Below, in pieces: positions 9,474-18,795 of a DNA stretch of 64,000 nt. The DNA is from MVRE01 sp015660965 (GTDB lineage: Archaea; Halobacteriota; Methanomicrobia; Methanomicrobiales; Methanospirillaceae): NCBI GenBank assembly GCA_050015095.1, contig JBEKCC010000005.1, positions 62,001 to 126,000 of the forward strand, written 5' to 3'. The first letter of the stretch is position 1. Each line of letters opens with the position of its first letter. A program made the translations under genes and the position numbers. The notes beneath the pieces are model-generated. The model made no database searches. It was not told the DNA's origin and saw nothing but the letters and a program-made list of their open reading frames with translations.

Positions 9474-11027
9474 TTAATCTCCAACTATCTTTTTCCTCCG
9501 CAACACTCGGTGGTATTTGATCGCAAAACGATGTGCTTCGTCGCGGATCTGTTGAATATATTTCAGTGCAACTCCTTTGCGGTCGAGAAGTCGAGGTAGC
9601 ATTTCATTCGGTAGATATACTTCCTCTTCCTTCTTAGCAATCGCGATAACAGGTAAATGAACATTAAGATTCTTGATTGCTTTGAGTGCAGATCTAAGCT
9701 GCCCCTTTCCACCATCAATTATGACTAAATCTGGTAATTGAGATCCTTCGTCTATAAGTCTGCGATAGCGACGCGTAACTACCTCACCAATAGACGCAAC
9801 GTCATCAATCCCTTCAACTGATTTAATTCGGAAACGACGGTAATTTTTCTTATTTGGAATTCCATTCCGGAATTGTACCATAGAACCAACCATAGAGGTG
9901 CCCGAGATATGAGAGATATCAAAACATTCGATTATTGAAGGAGGAGTGGGAAGTCCAAGGGCGTTTTGAAGCTCATTGACTTTAACTTTATCATGTAAAT
10001 AGGTGTGGCTAATATTCTTGTTTACCAAATCGAGAAGTTTCTTCTTCTCTCCGATTTTTGGTATAGTTATTTGTACAACTGCACCTTTTTGTTGAGTGAG
10101 AAATTCCGAAAGGGCAGAATCAATATCATGCGGTAGAATCAATTCAGTCGGAGGTATGTGATCTGAATAGTATTGAACGAGAAATTCATCAAAAACATCC
10201 TCGTGATTTTCAAAAGAGTATTCTTGCTTTCCGGTTAGCAGACCTTTCTCAACTGAAAAGACCATGAGAAAGACAGTGCCATCCGCCACAGTATAAGAGA
10301 TTATATCTTGATTTGTCTGCCTTGGGCGTTCGACATGCTGACGTTCTGATAGCCGTTCAACCGCAGTAATTTGATCACGAATCGTGAGAGCTTTCTCAAA
10401 TTCTTGTCGGGCTGACATCTCCGCCATTTCATTTTTTAAAGATTTAAGCAATTCGTTACCCTTTCCTTTAAGGAGGGCAGTTGCTTTTTCCACCTGTTTG
10501 TAGTATTCATCTGAACTGATTTTGCCAATGCATGGAGCACTGCAAGAATGCATATGGTAACGTAAACATGCCCACTTTGGTAGTCTCTTGCACGATCGAA
10601 GGCAGAAGATTTTCTTTACTACTCGTAATACCTGATCTCGTTGGGTGGCAGAAACGAAAGGACCAAAATATGTTGCATTTAATTTGGTGTGTCGTGCAAT
10701 CCCAATCCGTGGATATTCTTCATTTGATAATTCAATGTATGCAAACCGTTTCGCATCCTTAAGATCAATGTTATATCGCGGTTGATGTTTCTTTATCAGG
10801 TTGTTTTCGAGAAGGAGCGCTTCAACCTCACTATTGGTAACGACATAATCTAAAGATGCAATGCGGGCGATTAGGTTCTGAGTCTTCGAATCATGATCTG
10901 TTTTTTGAAAATAACTGGTAATTCGTTTTTTTAGATCCTTCGCCTTTCCGATATAGATGATCGTTCCAGTTGCATCACTGAAAAGGTAGCAGCCAGGAGC
11001 ATGGGGGAGACTGTTAAGATCGATCAT
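9474..11027 (-). CDS. uvrC: excinuclease ABC subunit UvrC, short form
   Basis: The 517-residue dual-incision nuclease. The N-terminal GIY-YIG domain is intact (GCYLFSDATGTIIYIGKAKD, residues 12-31). A UVR motif follows near 196-231, then the RNase H-like endonuclease with ECFDISHISG, VIIDGGKGQL and the DEAHRFAIKYHR motif. The chain ends ten residues after that motif, so the C-terminal helix-hairpin-helix pair of E. coli-type UvrC (about 610 residues) is absent. The uvrB start follows 37 nt later, leaving no room for it. The start codon overlaps the uvrA stop by 4 nt. Confidence 0.94.
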   Translation of the reverse strand: MIDLNSLPHAPGCYLFSDATGTIIYIGKAKDLKKRITSYFQKTDHDSKTQNLIARIASLDYVVTNSEVEALLLENNLIKKHQPRYNIDLKDAKRFAYIELSNEEYPRIGIARHTKLNATYFGPFVSATQRDQVLRVVKKIFCLRSCKRLPKWACLRYHMHSCSAPCIGKISSDEYYKQVEKATALLKGKGNELLKSLKNEMAEMSARQEFEKALTIRDQITAVERLSERQHVERPRQTNQDIISYTVADGTVFLMVFSVEKGLLTGKQEYSFENHEDVFDEFLVQYYSDHIPPTELILPHDIDSALSEFLTQQKGAVVQITIPKIGEKKKLLDLVNKNISHTYLHDKVKVNELQNALGLPTPPSIIECFDISHISGTSMVGSMVQFRNGIPNKKNYRRFRIKSVEGIDDVASIGEVVTRRYRRLIDEGSQLPDLVIIDGGKGQLRSALKAIKNLNVHLPVIAIAKKEEEVYLPNEMLPRLLDRKGVALKYIQQIRDEAHRFAIKYHRVLRRKKIVGD

Positions 11028-13831
11028 GAACGCTGTAACATTTGTTTCAGGAACTGGCTTGTATAACTCTTCATATTCTCGACCACTTCTTCAGGACTAC
11101 CAATGGCCACAATTTCACCACCGGCATCTCCACCTTCAGGTCCTATGTCAATAATGTAGTCAGCTGATTTGATCACATCGAGATTATGCTCGATCACAAC
11201 AACTGTGTTTCCCTTTGCAACTAGATCATCAAGAACCTTGATCAGTTTCTTGGTATCATCGAAATGGAGACCCGTAGTCGGTTCGTCAAGTAAATAGAGC
11301 GTCTTACCTGTCGCCCGTTTGGCAAGTTCCCTTGTCAGTTTAATTCGTTGCGCCTCTCCACCAGAGAGTGTTGTCGCACTCTGCCCGAGTTTGATGTAAT
11401 CAAGACCAACACGTGTGAGCAATTCAAGCTTACTTCGAATTGATGGGATATTTTCAAAGAGAGTAAGAGCTTCCTCAACACTCATGTCAAGAACATTGGC
11501 AATGGACTTCCCTTTATACTTCACCTCAAGGGTTTCTCGGTTGTATCGTTTTCCCTTACATTCCTCACACTCGATATAGACATCAGGAAGGAAGTTCATC
11601 TCAATCCGGATCAGTCCATCACCCTCGCAAGCTTCACACCGTCCACCACGTAAATTAAACGAGAACCGACCCGGTTTGTATCCCCGCATTTTTGCTTCTT
11701 TGGTTTCCGCAAAAATTTTACGGATATCATCAAAAACTTTGGTGTATGTCGCTGGATTGCTACGTGGTGTCCTTCCAATTGGTGATTGATCAATTACAAT
11801 TACTTTATCAATTACCGAATCGGTGACAATATCGTCATGAACACCGGGGAGATCTCGTGAATCATGAAGTCTTTTCATCATTCCCTTGTAAAGAGTCTCA
11901 TACACGAGAGTAGACTTCCCACTTCCAGATACCCCAGTTACTAGCGTGAGTAAGCCGATCGGAAATTTTACATCGATATTCTTTAAATTGTTCTCTTTAC
12001 AGCCAAAAACTGTGATAAAACGGTCGCTTACCCTTCGTTTTTTCGGAACATCTATTTTTTTAATTCCTGCAAGATATTGCCCAGTCAGAGAATGCTTATT
12101 CTGTATGATTTGTTTCGGTGTTCCTTCTGCGACTACATCTCCACCGTGGAGACCAGCTCCTGGCCCCATATCGATTACGTGGTCGGCGGACCGTATCATA
12201 TCCTCGTCATGTTCGACAACAATTAAAGTATTACCTAGATCACGGAGGGTACGTAACGTGTCAATTAATTTCTTGTTATCTCGCTGATGAAGACCGATTG
12301 AAGGTTCGTCGAGAACATAGAGCACCCCCATAAGGTTAGAACCGATTTGGGTTGCTAAACGAATTCGTTGCGCTTCCCCACCAGAAAGTGTTCCAGCATT
12401 ACGTGAAAGTGTGAGGTAACCGAGTCCGACTTTCTCTAAAAAGTCCAATCGGCTACGGATCTCTTTGATCACTTGTCGTGCGATCTCCTCCTCTTTTGGT
12501 GATAAGGGTAGTCTTGAAAAGAATTGCCGACACGAGCTTACTGATAGATCGGTTACATCGATAATGGATTTGTCATCAATTCTCACAGCAAGTACTTTCT
12601 TTTTTAACCGTTTTCCCTTGCACGTCGGGCAATCAAATACTCTCATGAAGCTCTCAAGCTCACGTTTCCGATACTCAGATTGAGTTTGGGAATAAAGCCG
12701 AGCTGCTTGGGGGAGAAGCCCTTCCCATGACCCAACATGTGACCATTGAGCGTCGCCGTTTTTCATGCTCATAGAAAATCGCATCCGGTCTGTTGACCCA
12801 AACATTAGGGCATTATATTGCGTTTCTGTTAGATCCTTAATCGGGGTAAGAGCATCAAATCCGTAGTGTTGGGCGACAGTTCCAAGATATTGACCACGGA
12901 ACCCATCCATAGGATTTCGATAGAGAGCGATCGCACCATCAGCAATACATTTACGTTTATTGGGAATTATGAGGTCGGGGTCGAACTCCATTTTGACACC
13001 AAGACCATGACAGTCTTCGCAGGCACCGAATGGGCTGTTAAACGAAAACATCCTGGGTTGAAGTTCCTCAAAAGCCATTCCACAAACGGGACATGCGAGA
13101 AGCGAAGAGTACGTAGCCTCTTTACCTCCTTCATCTACAATAAGAATAAGGCCTTCTGATTTTTTCAGTGCGTTTTCAACGGCTTCAGTAAGACGTGAAC
13201 GATCAGCGGTCTCACATCGATCGATAACAATTTCGATATCCTGTTTTTTATAACGTTCGAGATTAATTTCTTCATCAGTACGGATTATTTCCTTGTTGAC
13301 CCGAACCCGTGCATATCCTTCCTTGTTCAGATCTCGAAGGAGCTGCTGGTAAGTACCCTTTTTTTGTCTGACGATAGGAGACAATACCGTGACCATACCG
13401 GAATGTTCTGCAGCAATTTGGTCGGAGATTTTATCAGGTGTCTGAGCGGCAATCGGGATGTTATGGTCAGGACAGTGAGGGATCCCGATGCGAGCAAAGA
13501 GAAGTCGAAGGTAATCATAAATCTCAGTCGTGGTACCGACTGTACTGCGGGGATTTTTACTTGTTGTTTTTTGTTCGATTGAAATTGCAGGTGAAAGTCC
13601 TTCGATACTGTCAACATCAGGCTTCTGCATTAGACCTAAAAATTGCCTTGCGTACGTAGAGAGAGATTCGACATATCGACGTTGTCCTTCCGCATACAGG
13701 GTGTCAAAAGCAAGTGTAGATTTCCCAGATCCTGATACCCCGGTTATAACTACGAGTTTGTCCCGCGGTATTTCAACATTGATATTTTTTAGATTATGTT
13801 GGCGTGCGCCTTTGATTTTGATATTTTTCAT
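11024..13831 (-). CDS. uvrA: excinuclease ABC subunit UvrA
   Basis: The 935-residue damage-recognition ATPase that loads UvrB. It has two ABC modules: Walker A GVSGSGKST occurs at residues 32-40 and again near 630, with matching LSGGEAQRI signatures. A zinc module (CPVC ... CEDC) lies near residue 247 and a second (CEAC ... CEEC) near 740. Length and architecture match bacterial UvrA. It is the first gene of the cluster and overlaps uvrC by 4 nt (ATGA), indicating coupled translation. Confidence 0.97.
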   Translation of the reverse strand: MKNIKIKGARQHNLKNINVEIPRDKLVVITGVSGSGKSTLAFDTLYAEGQRRYVESLSTYARQFLGLMQKPDVDSIEGLSPAISIEQKTTSKNPRSTVGTTTEIYDYLRLLFARIGIPHCPDHNIPIAAQTPDKISDQIAAEHSGMVTVLSPIVRQKKGTYQQLLRDLNKEGYARVRVNKEIIRTDEEINLERYKKQDIEIVIDRCETADRSRLTEAVENALKKSEGLILIVDEGGKEATYSSLLACPVCGMAFEELQPRMFSFNSPFGACEDCHGLGVKMEFDPDLIIPNKRKCIADGAIALYRNPMDGFRGQYLGTVAQHYGFDALTPIKDLTETQYNALMFGSTDRMRFSMSMKNGDAQWSHVGSWEGLLPQAARLYSQTQSEYRKRELESFMRVFDCPTCKGKRLKKKVLAVRIDDKSIIDVTDLSVSSCRQFFSRLPLSPKEEEIARQVIKEIRSRLDFLEKVGLGYLTLSRNAGTLSGGEAQRIRLATQIGSNLMGVLYVLDEPSIGLHQRDNKKLIDTLRTLRDLGNTLIVVEHDEDMIRSADHVIDMGPGAGLHGGDVVAEGTPKQIIQNKHSLTGQYLAGIKKIDVPKKRRVSDRFITVFGCKENNLKNIDVKFPIGLLTLVTGVSGSGKSTLVYETLYKGMMKRLHDSRDLPGVHDDIVTDSVIDKVIVIDQSPIGRTPRSNPATYTKVFDDIRKIFAETKEAKMRGYKPGRFSFNLRGGRCEACEGDGLIRIEMNFLPDVYIECEECKGKRYNRETLEVKYKGKSIANVLDMSVEEALTLFENIPSIRSKLELLTRVGLDYIKLGQSATTLSGGEAQRIKLTRELAKRATGKTLYLLDEPTTGLHFDDTKKLIKVLDDLVAKGNTVVVIEHNLDVIKSADYIIDIGPEGGDAGGEIVAIGSPEEVVENMKSYTSQFLKQMLQRS

Positions 13832-14012
13832 GTTAATGTGCAGTACCTTTCAGTTGCGGATATTAAAGAGATTTATTTTGGGGCATGAAAGTGAAAGCAA
13901 CTATTACATTCCGACCAAGCGACTTTAAGTAGGACTATTTATTCGAACATGCGAATCTGTAGATCTAAATACTTCCTAATTTCTAATTTAAGAACAGTTG
14001 GGAGGTAATTCC

Positions 14013-14198
14013 ATGCCGGTTGTTATTCTAAAAATGAAAAAAGGGTGGTCAACGGAACAGAAACGCAGAATTGTTAGAGAGTTTACCAATACGCTTGTAA
14101 AAACACTTGGTATAGAACCCGAGTTGGTCAATATTATGATCGATGAACATGAACTTGAGAATATCGGGAAAGCGGGTAAACTCCGATCTGATAAATGA
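14013..14198 (+). CDS. 4-oxalocrotonate tautomerase-like small enzyme
   Basis: A 61-residue protein of the tautomerase superfamily. These homo-oligomers use the amino-terminal proline as catalytic base. The start ATG at 14013 has GGAGG 7 nt upstream and places Pro directly after the initiator methionine (MPVVILKMKKG), as required. The physiological substrate cannot be told from sequence. It appears to be a single gene or the first of two before a HEAT-repeat protein. Confidence 0.82.
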   Translation: MPVVILKMKKGWSTEQKRRIVREFTNTLVKTLGIEPELVNIMIDEHELENIGKAGKLRSDK

Positions 14199-14227
14199 CA
14201 ACTTAACTTAATCATTGTCATGATGCG

Positions 14228-14587
14228 ATGATAATGCAAGATCTTGATCCCTCATCTTCAGACGAAAAAAATTCGGAAAGAGATGATAGCGTTGAGGATC
14301 GGTTTAACTATTACATCAGAAATCTTTCAGATGAAAATCCGGGAAAGCGGTGGAAAGCTGCTGATTCCCTTGGAAGGTTAGGTGATCCTCGAGCGGTTGA
14401 ACCACTCATAGATGCTCTTAGTGATGATGATCGTCGGGTAAGGGTAAAAGTCATATGGGCATTGGGCTCAATTGGTGATGTTCGAGCACTTGCTCCCCTT
14501 CAGCAATTGTATCGAATTGAGGCAGACGATAACCGAGAAATTATTGAAGAAGCACTAGCTGAAATTAAACGTCAAATGATCAAATGA
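14228..14587 (+). CDS. small HEAT-repeat protein
   Basis: A 119-residue protein with an acidic N-terminus (about 30 residues) followed by two to three PBS-lyase-type HEAT repeats. Typical motifs are GDPRAVEPLIDALSDDD and GDVRALAPL. Such repeats form right-handed solenoids that bind other proteins. No enzymatic motif is visible. It starts 29 nt after the tautomerase stop. Two larger HEAT proteins follow at 15818-17762. The specific role is unknown. Confidence 0.75.
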   Translation: MIMQDLDPSSSDEKNSERDDSVEDRFNYYIRNLSDENPGKRWKAADSLGRLGDPRAVEPLIDALSDDDRRVRVKVIWALGSIGDVRALAPLQQLYRIEADDNREIIEEALAEIKRQMIK

Positions 14588-14637
14588 AAAAACATTTACC
14601 AATATGGAAGTTGATATTTCCTTTTCTTCAAAAAGAT

Positions 14638-15621
14638 CTATTCAATTCTCTGAATCTTTTTAAGAACTGAAACTAAGTCACGGGTGCTTCTCTGGGGTTC
14701 ACCAAATGTAGTTTCTATCTCCCGTTTTGAACGTAGTGCTCTGAAGATACTTGCTATTGCCTCACCATGAGAGGGGCCATATCCCCCTTCGAGTATAAAC
14801 GCGAGAGCTCTTTCGCCAGAGGGGAGGAGTAATCTCGTCATTATTTCAAAATCCACAGGATATATATTCATCATCCCAATAGGATCATCAAAGAGTATAT
14901 CTTGTCCTGCAGATACGATAGTCACATCCGGTTTGAATCGTTCAATAGCTGGAATAAAAATGTTTGAAAATATAGCAACGTAATCCGCGATTGTTGAATT
15001 TGCATTTAATGGCGCATTAATTGTGAACCCTTGGCCATCACCGCTTCCTGTCTCTTGTAGACTGCCAGAAAAAGGAAATGCATCGCACTGGTGGACTGAA
15101 CAGTATAGCACTTGGTTAGATGAATAGAAAGTGTGTTGGGTACCATTTCCATGGTGATAATCCCAGTCCACAATAGCAATGCGATCAACTTTTTTCAAGG
15201 CACTCATGGCAGCGATTGCTATATTATTCAAAAGGCAAAATCCCATCGCTCGGTTGTGCTCAGCGTGATGGCCCGGGGGTCTTATCAATGCAAAACAGTG
15301 TTCGCCATTGAGCGCCCTATCAATCGCTGTGATCGCACTCCCTGCAGCGAGTGTTGCAATATCGAAGGAATGATGGGTAATATACGTGTCGGGATCGAGA
15401 TACTTCACCATCTCCGTTTCTTGACATCGATCATGTAGCCAATTGATATACGATCGATCATGGACCCGTTCTAAATCTTCCCTTGAACACATTTGTGGGG
15501 GATATATCGAACAATGCGGATCGATTCCACTACATGCAATATTGAGACGTGCATTACATTCAGGATGACCCGGAAGGTCATGGGCAGAAAATTGCGTTCC
15601 TGTTATGGCAGAACAGATCAT
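14638..15621 (-). CDS. histone deacetylase-fold amidohydrolase (AcuC/AphA-like)
   Basis: A 327-residue zinc hydrolase of the histone deacetylase superfamily. Family motifs are HPECNARL near the N-terminus, the catalytic RPPGHHAEHN, the metal-binding IVDWDYHHGNGTQ and a C-terminal LEGGYG. The paired histidines and the DxH metal ligands are present, so it should be active. Archaeal members may deacylate lysines or polyamines. The presence of an HMf histone in the same window is suggestive, but the archaeal histone here has no obvious tail. Transcribed alone on the minus strand. Confidence 0.88.
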   Translation of the reverse strand: MICSAITGTQFSAHDLPGHPECNARLNIACSGIDPHCSIYPPQMCSREDLERVHDRSYINWLHDRCQETEMVKYLDPDTYITHHSFDIATLAAGSAITAIDRALNGEHCFALIRPPGHHAEHNRAMGFCLLNNIAIAAMSALKKVDRIAIVDWDYHHGNGTQHTFYSSNQVLYCSVHQCDAFPFSGSLQETGSGDGQGFTINAPLNANSTIADYVAIFSNIFIPAIERFKPDVTIVSAGQDILFDDPIGMMNIYPVDFEIMTRLLLPSGERALAFILEGGYGPSHGEAIASIFRALRSKREIETTFGEPQRSTRDLVSVLKKIQRIE

Positions 15622-15817
15622 AGTGTTCCTTAGCAGTGCATTTCAAGCTGTATTTTATTATATCATGTATCTGCGTGTTCTTCCTTGAAAAGGATACATC
15701 TAAAATTTTTTAGTTGGAGATAACAATTCGAAGGGATTAATACAATCCAAAATTATGATAAAGAAAGGATGTCAATCTCAACATTAAGGAATTCTGGATA
15801 GGTTACGGAGTCGCAAT

Positions 15818-16789
15818 ATGCCCTTTGTATTAAAAAACATTTTTAAAAAAAATCCTAATATCGAAGAACTGACAAGGACCCGGAACATAAGGGGTCTTAT
15901 TCGATTATTCGATAGTGGGGATTTTAACGCACAATGGCATGCAGCAAGTGCATTAGGTACGATGGGCCCTGATGCAACTCCCTACCTTCTCAGATTCATT
16001 AATCATGAGAGTATTAATGTCAGACTTGGAGCTATAGAAGCACTCGGATGCATTCGAGATCCACGTGCCATTGATAAATTGATCAATATCCTTTTTTCAG
16101 ATAATAATAGCGAAATTCGTTGGGCGGCAGCTGTCGCTCTCGGCGAAATCGGTGAACATGTTAGTATCCCCTACCTTGTCCGAGCATTAACCGATACTGA
16201 CCGATATGTTCGATACGGTTCAGCTAAAAGTTTGGAGTTGATGGGTTGGCATCCAAACGATGATGCTGAAACGACGTACTACCAAATTGCAGTTCAAGAT
16301 TGGAATAGCGTTAAAAAAATTGGAAAACCTGCTATTGACCCCCTACTACACATGCTAAAAGAGAAACATCCATTGATTCGTTTAAAAATCATTGAACTTA
16401 TTGGAGATATTGGTGGCATTCAAGGTCAAAAAGCTTGTATGACGGCTTTAAAAGATACTGATCGCAATGTGAGGTGGAAAGCAGTACTTTCATCAAAAAA
16501 ATGCGGAGTTTCAAATATTCATATGCCATGGGGTCTCTCAAAAAGTCCTCGTCCTGGACATAACCCTTATGGATTAGCTTTACTGAATTTTTTCTTTTTT
16601 GGATTGGGGTATCACCTTATGGGAAGATGGTGGGCATTTCTCGTTTTCACAAGTTACATGACAATCATTGTCCTATCACAGCTTGAATTTGGGTTTTTCT
16701 TACCATTCCTTATTCTGTGGCCTATGACCGGACTATTTGCGATCCAGACTTACTTTATGGCAAAACAGGAATCCGAAAAGGCGTGGTGA
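15818..16789 (+). CDS. HEAT-repeat protein with C-terminal membrane module (copy 1)
   Basis: A 323-residue protein. Residues 15-235 hold five to six HEAT repeats (for example RDPRAIDKLINIL and EIRWAAAVALGEIGE). A basic linker follows, then two hydrophobic segments beginning LNFFFFGLGYHLMGRWW, similar to the LxFFLPGLGxxYLGR start of TM2-type membrane domains. It is probably anchored to the membrane with the solenoid in the cytoplasm. GGAG lies 8 nt before the ATG. The next gene is a paralogue starting 4 nt after the stop, so this is a tandem duplication. Function unknown. Confidence 0.78.
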   Translation: MPFVLKNIFKKNPNIEELTRTRNIRGLIRLFDSGDFNAQWHAASALGTMGPDATPYLLRFINHESINVRLGAIEALGCIRDPRAIDKLINILFSDNNSEIRWAAAVALGEIGEHVSIPYLVRALTDTDRYVRYGSAKSLELMGWHPNDDAETTYYQIAVQDWNSVKKIGKPAIDPLLHMLKEKHPLIRLKIIELIGDIGGIQGQKACMTALKDTDRNVRWKAVLSSKKCGVSNIHMPWGLSKSPRPGHNPYGLALLNFFFFGLGYHLMGRWWAFLVFTSYMTIIVLSQLEFGFFLPFLILWPMTGLFAIQTYFMAKQESEKAW

Positions 16790-16793
16790 AATC

Positions 16794-17762
16794 ATGATTA
16801 AAATACCAGATTTTTTCAAACCCAAAAAACCAGATATCATAAAATTAAAATCAAAAAGAGACATCCCTAGGTTAATCAAAGCACTCCAATATAATGATTT
16901 TGACGTTCATTCCGAAGCGACACGAGTGTTAGGTGAGATTGGTCCAGATGCGATGAATGCACTTCTCAAGGCATTTAAATCGAATAATAAAGACGTCAAA
17001 CTCGGAATTATAAACGCCTTTTCCCAGATGAAAGATCCAAAATCAGTTCCAACCCTTTTAGTAGCTCTGAAAGATGAAAACAGTGAAATCCGCTGGCAAG
17101 CTGCAATTGCGCTTGGTGAGATTGGCGATCCGAGAGCAATTGATCCATTAGTAAAAGCACTTCGAGATAATGATAAATACGTCCGTTTTGGTTCAGCATT
17201 CTCCCTCGCAAAGATTGGGTGGATACCTCCTGACATTACCGAAAAAGCGTTTTATTTTCTTGGCATGCAAGAATGGAAGGCAGTTCAATTGATCGGAAAA
17301 CCTGCAATTCCAGCACTCACTCATGTACTTAAAGACAAGGATAGCAATGTCAGAATGAAAGCGGTTGAGGTCCTCGGTGATATCAAAGATCCTGATGCTA
17401 CACCCGCTTTAATGAATTCACTAGCAGATGAAAATAGTGAAGTACGATGGAAAGCTGTCCTTGCATCACCAAAATGCAGAATTAAGTTGCTCTATTTACC
17501 ACGGGGTCTTTCTCGAAGACCGAAAATTAAGAAAAATCCACTGATTGCTGCATTCTTGAACTTTATGCTTCCTGGAATGGGCTATAATTATCTTGGAAAA
17601 TGGTATGGTGTGATGATCTTTCAGATTGATATTACAGCAACAGTTTGGCTTTTTAAAATCGGCGGAGAGGGGATTACTTACAACGTTCTTTTCCCAATTT
17701 ACTTACTATTAGCCATTCATGCATACTACGTCACAAAAAAGACGCCAGAACCATCAATCTAA
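16794..17762 (+). CDS. HEAT-repeat protein with C-terminal membrane module (copy 2)
   Basis: A 322-residue paralogue of the upstream gene with the same order: short basic N-terminus (FFKPKKPDIIKLKSKRD), HEAT repeats over residues 20-235 and a C-terminal membrane module starting LNFMLPGMGYNYLGKWY. The start is the ATG at 16794, just after the previous stop, with GGTGA upstream. A longer frame reaching back to 16737 only overlaps the upstream gene. HEAT repeats of this PBS-lyase type mediate protein contacts. The paired duplicated genes may act as a heterodimer. Confidence 0.78.
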   Translation: MIKIPDFFKPKKPDIIKLKSKRDIPRLIKALQYNDFDVHSEATRVLGEIGPDAMNALLKAFKSNNKDVKLGIINAFSQMKDPKSVPTLLVALKDENSEIRWQAAIALGEIGDPRAIDPLVKALRDNDKYVRFGSAFSLAKIGWIPPDITEKAFYFLGMQEWKAVQLIGKPAIPALTHVLKDKDSNVRMKAVEVLGDIKDPDATPALMNSLADENSEVRWKAVLASPKCRIKLLYLPRGLSRRPKIKKNPLIAAFLNFMLPGMGYNYLGKWYGVMIFQIDITATVWLFKIGGEGITYNVLFPIYLLLAIHAYYVTKKTPEPSI

Positions 17763-17764
17763 AA

Positions 17765-17806
17765 TTTTTAAATTATTTGTTTCTAAATTCCTAAAGAATA
17801 AAAAAA
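17765..17806. terminator. T-rich terminators for convergent genes
   Basis: The 59-bp gap between the second HEAT protein and archaemetzincin has TTTTT at 17765-17769 on the plus strand and a run of seven A at 17800-17806, which is a T run for the minus-strand gene. Inferred. Confidence 0.4.
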
Positions 17807-17821
17807 CAATCTCGATTAATT

Positions 17822-18355
17822 TTATTCTATTTGACTAGGTAGTTTTACCCTACAACTATCACAAAATATCTTTTTTTTGCGATCAAGTTCATCAAGTGTA
17901 TCAGGTTTAAACATAATGCATTCTGGATTGGAACAATGGTCAAGACCGAACAAGTGGCCGAGTTCGTGTGCTCCTTCTTTAGAAAGTCTATCTATCAGAT
18001 CGTCATCGCAAGTTTCCCTGCCATAATATTCATTCCCTAAACGGGCAGAAGAAATCACTGCAGCACCAACAGGTTCTCGTGCGAGTCCAAATACAAAGTT
18101 ATGACCAGGATTGAAGAGATCCTGAGATATAACAAGAAGAACCGGATCATGGATGTCATGATGATGTTTATATACCTGAATGCCATCTAGAAGTACCTGT
18201 GCATTAATCTGTTTTCGAGATTCAACATACCCCATCATACGAATAGGGTTGTCGGAAATGCTCGCACGAACTCCGATTATTGAAGAGATATTTCTTCCAA
18301 CTGGTATCTGAAGTCCTGCAGGAGAAAGAGAATCCCAAAAAATATGGATATGCAT
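17822..18355 (-). CDS. amzA: archaemetzincin family zinc metalloprotease
   Basis: A 177-residue protein with the full archaemetzincin signature: HELGHLFGLDHC at residues 130-141, then C146, M148 and a C-terminal CxxC (C165 and C168). The three histidines bind the catalytic zinc, Glu131 is the base and the four cysteines bind a structural zinc. It has no signal peptide, so it acts in the cytoplasm. Its start is only 17 bp from the divergent UPF0146 gene. Substrates of archaemetzincins are not established. Confidence 0.9.
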   Translation of the reverse strand: MHIHIFWDSLSPAGLQIPVGRNISSIIGVRASISDNPIRMMGYVESRKQINAQVLLDGIQVYKHHHDIHDPVLLVISQDLFNPGHNFVFGLAREPVGAAVISSARLGNEYYGRETCDDDLIDRLSKEGAHELGHLFGLDHCSNPECIMFKPDTLDELDRKKKIFCDSCRVKLPSQIE

Positions 18356-18372
18356 TGCTATATTCTGTTGGA

Positions 18373-18795
18373 ATGGACGAGTATAAACATATTGAAGCGT
18401 GTATTGGGAATTATATTGCAGAAAAATACAAGTTCGCTATTGAGATCGGGATTGGATCGAATACAAAGGCAGCGGATATCATTCTCAATGCAGGGAAAAG
18501 TATCAGATGTACTGACGTAAAAGAGGGGTTGCCTATTAAACATCTGGATTTTATTATTGACGATATTTTTAATCCTAACATCGTACTCTATGAAAAAGCA
18601 GATGTCATCTATTCCATCCGTCCAGCACTAGAAATGATTCCACCTATGATATCCCTAGCAAAGCAGATTAATACTGATCTTTTAATTTACCACCTCGGAT
18701 TTGAACTTCATGGGGATGGAGGAGATCAAATCGATTGCGGGGTTTTGTTACACCGCTACTATCATCGTCGGAATCCGTCAAAAAGAGTTACTTGA
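18373..18795 (+). CDS. UPF0146 family protein
   Basis: A 140-residue protein resembling the methanogen UPF0146 family. The segment FAIEIGIGSNTKAADII looks like the first glycine loop of a Rossmann-like, methyltransferase-type fold. DVKEGLPIKHLDFIIDDIFNP and YEKADVIYSIRP follow. No function is established. The frame is open further upstream into amzA, but ATG 18373 matches the expected N-terminus. The last 34 nt overlap the 3' end of rfcL on the other strand. Confidence 0.72.
   Translation: MDEYKHIEACIGNYIAEKYKFAIEIGIGSNTKAADIILNAGKSIRCTDVKEGLPIKHLDFIIDDIFNPNIVLYEKADVIYSIRPALEMIPPMISLAKQINTDLLIYHLGFELHGDGGDQIDCGVLLHRYYHRRNPSKRVT

Noticed and set aside
13438..13928. Plus-strand frames opposite the uvrA 5' end
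   Set aside because: They are antisense to strongly conserved UvrA motifs and show no protein family features.
13941..13956. Short palindrome ATTCG-AACATG-CGAAT before the tautomerase gene
   Set aside because: Five-base arms are expected by chance in AT-rich intergenic DNA. Nothing nearby supports a regulator site.
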